A DNA stretch of 64,000 nucleotides from Mycolicibacterium peregrinum (GTDB lineage Bacteria > Actinomycetota > Actinomycetes > Mycobacteriales > Mycobacteriaceae), in the NCBI RefSeq assembly GCF_001665785.1, contig NZ_LZSO01000042.1:21889-85888 (forward strand). The letters are read 5' to 3'. Shown here in pieces: positions 11,001 through 20,000 of this stretch; positions within the stretch are counted from its first letter, which is position 1; each line of letters begins with the position of its first letter. A program made the translations under genes and the position numbers. Under the pieces are notes generated by a model. That model had not been told where the DNA came from, made no database searches, and saw only the letters and a program-made list of their open reading frames with translations.

Positions 11001-14000
11001 GGACCGGCTCAACCCGACCCGAAGCCTCGCCCATCACCCGTTGGTTCAAGTGACATTGGCCTGGCAGAACTTCGCCGGGGACGGCACCGCCGAGTCTGTC
11101 CTGGGTGATGCGGTGGTCAGCGCGCTGCCAGTGGACACCCGGACTGCTCGGATGGATCTGTTGTTTTCCCTCGGCGAACGTTTCAACGACGCCGGGGACC
11201 CCGCCGGGATCAGCGGAAACGTGGAGTTCCGCACGGATGTTTACGACGCGGTCACCATCGAAACGCTGATCGACCGACTGCAACGGGTGCTGACGGCCAC
11301 GACGGCAGACCCGACGCGGAAGCTGTCGTCGGTAGACATGCTCGATGAGCCGGACCGTCGGCTCCTGGACAAGCTCGGCAACCGCGCCATGTTGGCCGAA
11401 GCGGTCCGGCCGGTATCGGTTCCGGTGGTGTTTGCGCAGCAGGTGGCCCGAGCCGGACAGGCGGTGGCCGTTACCCACGCCGGTCGTTCGATGACCTACA
11501 GGGAGCTCGACGAGGCGTCGAATCAGCTGGCGCACTTGTTGGTTGACCTCGGCGCGGGCCCTGGCCAGTGTGTGGCGCTCCTCCTGGAGCGGTCGGCCGA
11601 GGCGGTGGTGTCGATCCTGGCTGTGCTGAAGTCGGGGGCGGCGTATCTGCCGATCGATCCGATGCATCCGGATGCTCGGATCGCGTTTGTCGTCGCAGAT
11701 GCTGTGCCGATTGCTGTCATCACCACTGCCGAGTTGTCGTATCGACTGGAGGGCTGCGCTGTGCCGGTCCTCGATATCGACGACCCGAGGATTGGCGTCG
11801 AGTCGGCTGCCGCGTTGCCGGTGCCGTCTGCCGATGACATCGCGTATGTCATCTACACCTCGGGGACCACCGGTGTTCCGAAGGGGGTGGCCATCACTCA
11901 CAAAAATGTCACCCAGCTGTTCTCGTCGGAGATCGGTCTACCGCTGGGCGGTGCCTGGCCGCTCTGCCATTCGTTGGCATTTGATGTCTCGGCGTGGGAG
12001 ATGTGGGGTGCGCTGTTGCATGGTGGCCGGTTGGTGGTGGTGCCGGAATCGGTGGTCGCTTCACCGCAGGATTTCCATGACCTGCTGGTCGCGGAACAGA
12101 TCAGCGTGCTGACTCACACGCCCTCGGCGGTGGCGATGCTCTCGCCGGAAGGTTTGGAGTCGACGGCGTTGATGGTGGCCGGTGAGGCTTGCCCCGCCGA
12201 GGTGGTGGATCAGTGGGCACCGGGGCGGATGATGATCAACGCCTATGGGCCGACGGAGACCACCATGGGTGTGACATTCAGTGCCCCGCTGGTGCCAGGG
12301 TCCGGTGTCGTCCCGATCGGAGCACCGGTGACCAGCGCGGCATTGTTCGTATTGGATCAGTGGTTGCGTCCGGCGCCCCCGGGGGTTGTGGGTGAGCTGT
12401 ACGTGGCCGGTCATGGTGTCGGGCTGGGATATCTGGGCCGGTCCGGACTGACCGGGTCACGGTTTGTGGCATGTCCGTTCGGCGGACCTGGAATACGGAT
12501 GTATCGCACCGGGGATGTGGTGCGGTGGGGCGCTGATGGGCAGTTGCAGTACTTGGGCCGAGCTGACGAGCAGGTCAAGATCCGCGGTTACCGCATCGAA
12601 TTGGGCGAGATCCACATGGCTTTGGCGGCCGCCGACGGAGTTGCCCTGGCTGCGGTGGTCGTGCGCGAGGACCGGCCGGGACATAAGCGGCTGGTCGGCT
12701 ACGTCACCGAAACTACTTCCGGTGCAGTCGATCCCGCCGATATCCGCACCGGGCTCTCGCAGCGACTGCCGGGTTACATGGTGCCGGCGGCAGTGGTGGT
12801 GCTTCAGTGTTTGCCGTTGACAGTCAACGGCAAACTGGACAAGCATGCGCTGCCGGCGCCGGAATACACCGACGGTAATGTCTACCGAGCCCCGAGCACC
12901 GCGGTCGAAGAAATCTTGACCGGCATCTATGCCCAGGTACTCGGACTGCAGCGGGTCGGGATCGACGATTCGTTCTTCGACCTCGGTGGAGATTCTCTTG
13001 CGGCCATGCGGTTGATCGCTGCGATCAACAGCAGCGTGGACGTCGATCTCGCGGTGCGCACGTTGTTCGATGCACCCACGGTGGCAGAGTTGGCACTGCG
13101 GATCGATGCGGGCTCCGGAGGATTGCCGGCGTTGACCGCCGTACAGCGGCCGACGGTGGTGCCGTTGTCGTATGCCCAGAACCGGATGTGGTTCGTCAAC
13201 CGCATCGAGGGCGAGATCGCCACCTACAACATGCCCACCGCGTATCGCATCAGCGGGGCATTGGACGTTGAGGCCTTGAGGGCGGCAGTGGCCGATGTGG
13301 TTGGCCGCCATGAGAGTTTGCGCACGCTGTTCCCCGCGGTCGAGGGCGTGCCTCGGCAAGTGGTGGTTGACGCGGACCAGGCTGATTTCGGCTGGCAGAT
13401 CACCGATGCCCGAGACTGGCCTGTAGAGCGGTTGACTGATGCCGTCGGTGCTGAAGTGGGCCACAATTTCGATCTTGTCTCCGAGATTCCCATGCGGGCC
13501 AGGCTGTTTCGGGTGGATGAGCAGGAGCATGTGCTTGTGGCGGTGGTGCATCATATCGCCGCGGATGGCTGGTCGATCGGTCCGTTGGTTCGTGATCTGG
13601 GTATGGCGTATGCCGCCAGGTGCGTAGGCCAGGCTCCCGACTGGGTTCCGTTGCCGGTGCAGTATGTCGATTACACGCTCTGGCAGCGTGCGCATCTGGG
13701 TGACCTGACCGACCCCGGGAGTCGGATCACCGCGCAAGTGGCGTACTGGGAAGAGCAGTTGTCCGGCCTGCCCGAGCTGTTGGAGTTGCCGACCGACCGG
13801 CCCTATCCGCCGGTTGCCGATTACCGCGGATCCAGTGTGGCGATCGATTGGCCGGCGGAGCTACAGCAGAAGATTGCCCGGGTGGCGCGGGAGAACAATG
13901 CGACCAGCTTCATGGTGGTGCAGGCTGCGCTGGCGCTGCTGTTGTCTGAGTTGAGCGCAGGCAGCGATGTGGCAGTGGGTTTCCCGATTGCCGGGCGACG

Positions 14001-17000
14001 CGATCCGGCGCTGGATGAACTGGTCGGCTTCTTCGTCAACACGTTGGTGCTGCGCGTAGATCTGAGCGGAGATCCCACCGTCGCTGAGTTGTTGGAGCAG
14101 GTGCGGGCCCGCAGCCTGGCCGCCTACGAGAACCAGGATGTGCCGTTCGAGGTGTTGGTGGAGCGGCTCAACCCGACGCGCAGCCTGACTCATCACCCCC
14201 TGATCCAGGCGATGTTCGCCTGGCAGAACTTCCCCGGGCTGGATGACGACCCCGCGGCCACGCTCACCCTGGGCAATGTCGAAGCCGCCCCGCTGGCGGC
14301 GCAAACACATTCCGCCCGCATGGATCTGGTGTTCTTCCTGCGAGAACACTGGACCTCGGACAATGCTCCGGCGGGGATCTGGGGAACGGTGGAATTCCGC
14401 ACCGACGTGTTCGACACGGCGACCATCGAAACGATGGTCGACCGGTTGTATCGGGTGCTGGTGACGATGACGGCCGACCCATCGCGATTGTTGTCATCGG
14501 TGAATGTGCTCGATCCTGCCGAATGTGCGCGGCTCGATCATCTCGGTCGTCGCCACGTGTTGACCGACCCGGTGGCCGAGGTTTCGATTCCGGCGTTGTT
14601 CGCTGCGCAGGCGCAGCGCTCACCGGATGCAGTGGCGGTCCGGTTCGAGGGCCGGTCGTGGACATATCGGGACGTGGACGAGGAGTCGAATCGGTTGGCA
14701 CATCTGCTCGTCGAGCACGGTGCCCGCCCAGGCCAGTTCGTGGCCCTGTTGTTGAATCGGTCGGACCGGGCGATCGTGTCGATTCTGGCGATTCTCAAGA
14801 CGGGCGCGGCATATCTGCCGATCGATCCGATGCATCCCGACGGCCGGGTCGAGTTCATGCTGGCCGACGCCGGGCCGGTGGCGGCAGTCAGTGCGGGTGA
14901 CCTGGCTGAGCGGCTGGACGGCCACGGCCTTGCGGTCCTGGACGCCGATGACCCTCGAATCGAGGCGCAGCCGGCGACCGCGTTGATCGGTCCGGCGCCC
15001 GACGACGTGGCGTACGTGATCTACACATCGGGCACGACGGGTGTCCCGAAGGGCGTGGCGGTTGCCCATCAGAATGTGACGCGGCTGTTCGATCGCCTCG
15101 ACGTTGGTGTGGAGTTGGGCTCGGAGCACGTGTGGACGGCGTGTTCTTCCTTGGCCTTCGACTATTCGGTGTGGGAGATCTGGGGCGCGTTGCTTCACGG
15201 TGGCCGTCTGGTGGTCGTGCCCGAGCAGGTCACGCGCTCGCCGCTGGAGCTGCATGCGCTGTTGGTCGACGAGAAGGTGACGGTGCTGAGTCAGACGCCG
15301 TCGGCGGTGGGGATGCTCTCACCGGTGGGGCTGGAGTCGGTGGCGGTGTTGATGGTCGCCGCTGAGGCGTGTCCGCCGGAGGTGGTGGACCGGTGGGGTC
15401 CGGGCCGGGTGATGATCAATGGCTGCGGCCCGACCGAGACGACGGTGTACGCCACCATCAGCGCTCCGTTGCAGACCGGTAGTGGGGTGGTGCCGATCGG
15501 CCTGCCGGTGCCGGGTGCGGCGCTGTTCGTGTTGGACCGCTGGTTGCGTCCCGTACCTCCCGGGGTGGTCGGTGAGTTGTACGTGGCCGGTCGCGGTGTC
15601 GGGGTGGGCTATGTGCGTCGGACCGGATTGACCGCGTCGCGTTTCGTAGCCTGCCCCTTCGGCGCTCCCGGAGCCCGCATGTACCGCACCGGGGATCTGG
15701 TGTCCTGGGGCGGTGACGGTCAGTTGCGCTACGGCGGGCGTGCCGACGAGCAGGTCAAGATCCGTGGCTACCGCATCGAACTCGGCGAAATCACGGCTGT
15801 ACTCGCGGCTGACCCGCGGGTGGCCCAGGCGGTGACCGTCGCCCACACCGCCACGTCCATCGCGGGCGCGGGTGCGACGACCAGCGACAAGCAGTTGGTG
15901 AGTTACGTCGTGCTGGACAAGGAGATGATGCTGGTCCGTGAGCCGGCGCGAGAAGAGCAGCTGGTGGAGCAGTGGCAGGGCGTCTACGGCGGGCTGTATA
16001 CCGGCGAGTCGTTCACAGAAGGCACGCCAACCGAATTGGGCGAGGACTTCGGCGGCTGGAACAGCAGCTACACCGGCGATCCGATTCCATTGCCAGAGAT
16101 GCGGGACTGGCGTTCGGACACCGTGAACCGGATTCTGGCCCTGCGGCCGCGACGGGTACTCGAGATCGGTGTCGGGTCAGGACTGGTGCTCACGCAAGTG
16201 GCCCCGGCCTGCGTCGAGTACTGGGGCACAGACTTTTCCGCGCCCACGATTCAGACCCTGCAGGCCGGGGTGGCCGGGCAGGCGTGGGGCGATCGGGTGC
16301 GTTTGCGGGTGCAGCCGGCCGATGAGGGTGACGGGCTACCGCCGGAGCACTTCGACCTGGTGGTGCTCAACTCGGTCATTCAGTACTTCCCGAGCGCGGG
16401 TTACCTGCTGGACGTCATCGCAGTGGCGATGCGGTCACTGGCGCCCGGCGGTGCCCTGTTCCTCGGCGATGTGCGCAACCTGTCGTTGTTGCGCGCCTTC
16501 ACCACCGGTGTGGTGTGCGCCGACCCGAGTTGCGATGACGACGCAGCCGCGGTGGCCGAGCGGGTGCGCCGGGAGATGCTTGCCGAGCAGGAACTGCTGT
16601 GCGCTCCGGAGTTCTTCGCAGCGCTGCCGCAACACGTGCCCGACATCGCCGCGGTGGAGGTGCAGCTCAAGCACATGCATGCGGTCAATGAGCTGAGCCG
16701 CTACCGGTACGAGGTGGTGTTGCGCAAGGGTCCGGCGCCGGTGCGCTCGGTTGCCGACCTGCCATCCGAATCCTGGCAGCGCTTCGATGGCCTGGCCGCA
16801 CTTGGTGAATACCTGCAATCTCGGGAGCTGCCGGAGCTCCGCGTGACGGGGGTGCCACACGCAGGGATCTGGTCTGAAGTGGCCATGGCGCGAGCCCTCG
16901 CCGAGGCCGGCGATCGAGCTACGGTCAGTGAATTGCGTCCCGGCACCGCAGCATCCATCGACGCGCCATTGCCGCACCAGTGCCACCGGTTGGGACAGAA

Positions 17001-20000
17001 GCTGGGTTACCGCACAGCGGTGACGTGGTCTTCGACGGCTGGGCTGGTGGACATCGTCTACACCTACCCCGGGGATCCGGACGGTGCGCTCCCGACGTTG
17101 TCAGACGTCTACCTCCCCAGTGCACCGGTCGGATCCCTCGCCGGGTACGTCAACGACCCGGCGGCGATCGAACGAGTGGCCGAGTTGCGCAGCTTCGCCA
17201 GTGGTCGGTTGCCGGATTACATGGTGCCCGCGGCGATCATGGTGCTGGATTCACTACCGCTTACTGTCAACGGCAAGCTCGATCGCCGGGCGCTGCCGGC
17301 GCCGGAGTTCAGCAGCGGCGTGGCGTATCGGGCACCGCGTGACGAACGGGAACGGTTGTTGGCCAACCTGTTCAGCGAAGTCCTGGGTGTCACACGGGTC
17401 GGCATCGATGACAGCTTCTTCGATCTTGGGGGGCATTCGCTTTCCGCCACCCGCCTGATCGCCCGCGCCCGGGTCGAACTGGGTGTCGACGTCCCCATCC
17501 GGGCCTTGTTCGACGCGCCCAGTGTCGCCACATTGGCCGAGTGGATCACCACTCATGCCGCCGTACGCACGGGCCCACCGTTGACCGCCCGGGAGCGACC
17601 GCCTGTACTTCCGTTGTCCTACGCCCAGCAGCGGCTCTGGTTCCTGGACCAATTGCAAGGGCCCTCACCGGTGTACAACATGCCTGCCGCGTACCGAGTG
17701 AGTGGTGCGTTGGATACCGTGGCGCTGGGCGCGGCGCTCGGCGATGTGGTGGTCCGTCATGAGAGTCTGCGCACGGTGTTCGCCGCCCCCGACGGCGTTC
17801 CGCAACAGGTGATACTGCCCGCCGAGCGGGTGGAATTCGGATGGGAGATCGTCGATGCCTGCGAATGGACCGCAGAGCGATTGACTGAAGCCATCGGCGC
17901 CGAGGTGGGCCACAGTTTCGATCTGGCGGACGAAATTCCTTTACGAGCAAAGGTTTTCCGTACCGGACCCGACGACTATGTGCTGGTTGTTGTGGTGCAC
18001 CATATCGCCGCCGACGGTTCGTCGATCCGGCCCTTGTTGCAGGACATCGGAATTGCGTATGCCAGCCGGTGCGCCGGTCGGGTCCCCGACTGGGTGCCGT
18101 TGCCGGTGCAGTACGTCGACTACACCCTGTGGCAGCGTGAGCACCTGGGGGATTTGGCCGACGCAGACAGTGTGATCGCTGGGCAGGTGACCCATTGGGA
18201 GCAGGTCTTGGCCGGGCTGCCCGAACGGCTGGAGTTACCAACCGATCGTCCCTATCCGCCGGTAGCCGATTACCGGGGCGCCAGTGTGGCGGTGGACTGG
18301 ACCGCCGAGCTGCAAGAGCGGATTGCCCTGCTGGCCCGCCAGCATGACGCTACCAGTTTCATGGTGATGCAAGCGGCCTTGGCGATCCTGTTGTCGAAAC
18401 TGAGCGCCAGCAACGATGTGGCGGTTGGTTTTCCGATCGCCGGACGGCGGGACCCGGCCTTGGACGGTCTGGTGGGCTTCTTCGTCAACACCTTGGTGTT
18501 GCGAGTGGATCTGACCGGCGATCCCACGGTGGCGGCGGTGTTGGAGCAGGTTCGCGCCCGCAGCCTGGCCAGCTACGAGCATCAGGATGTGCCGTTCGAG
18601 GTGTTGGTGGATCGATTGAACCCCAGCCGTAGCCTCACCCACCACCCGCTGATCCAGGTGATGTTCGCGTGGCAGAACTTTGCCGTTAAGGACACCAACG
18701 AGTCGGCCGCAGCCTCACTGCTCGACGACGTGCACCTCAGTCCGCTGTCCTCCGATACCCATTCGGCGCGGATGGATCTGGCGTTCTCACTGGAGGAACG
18801 TTTCACCGAGGACGGCGAACGCGCTGGGATCGGCGGCATGGTGGAGTTCCGCACGGATGTGTTCGACGCAGCCAGCATCCAGAGCATGATCGACCGCCTG
18901 CGACGGGTGGTGGTGGCACTGACCATCGACCCGACCCGTCGATTGTCGTCGGTGGACGTGCTGGACGACGGTGAGCGGGTTCTGATCGATGACGTGGGCA
19001 ACCGGGCGGTGTTGGCCGAGTCCGCGCAGTCGGTGTCCGTTCCGGAGTTGTTCGCCCAGCAGGTGTCCGGCTCTCCGCGGGCCTTGGCGGTGAGGTTCGA
19101 GGGTCGCTCGATGTCCTACCGCGAGCTGGACGAGGTATCGAATCGGTTGGCGCACTTGCTATCCGGCCGCGGTGTTGGCCCGGGAGACTGCGTGGCGCTG
19201 TTGTTCAACCGCAGCGCCGAGGCGATCGTGGCGATGCTGGCCGTAGTCAAGTCGGGGGCGGCATACCTCGCGATTGACCCGGTGGTGCCGGATGCGCGGA
19301 TCCAGTTCATGATGACCGATGCCGCGCCGTCGACAGCGATCACCACGGCGGAACTCGCCGGCCGATTGGACGAGTTCGACCTGCCGGTCATCGACATCGG
19401 CGATGCTCGTATCGAGAGCTATCCGGGTACGCCCCTGCCGCCCCCGGATGCCACCGATATCGCCTATCTGATCTACACGTCGGGCACCACGGGCACGCCG
19501 AAAGGCGTGGCCGTCACCCACCACAATCTGACGCACCTGGCAGCGTCGATGCCGGCCGGATTGCCGCCGAGTCAAGCCTGGACGCAGTGCCATTCGTACG
19601 CGTTCGACTTCTCGGTGTGGGAGATCTGGGCGGCGCTCCTGACGGGTGGGCGGCTCGTGGTGGTACCCGAAGACGTGGCCGTCTCACCCGAGGACTTCCA
19701 CGATCTGTTGGTCACCGAGCAGGTCAATGTGCTGACGCAGACCCCGTCGGCGGTGGCGGCGCTCTCCCCGGAGGGTTTGGGGTCGGCCGCCTTGTTGCTG
19801 GGCGGTGAAGCCTGCCCGGCCGAAGTGGTGGAGCGCTGGGCACCGGGCCGGGTGGTGATCAATGCCTACGGGCCCACCGAGGCGACGGTGTACGCGTCGA
19901 TGAGTGCCCCGTTGCAGAAGGCCGGAGCGCCGGGACCGGTCGCTGTCCCGATCGGTGCACCCGTGTCGACCACGGCTCTGTTCGTGCTGGATCAATGGTT

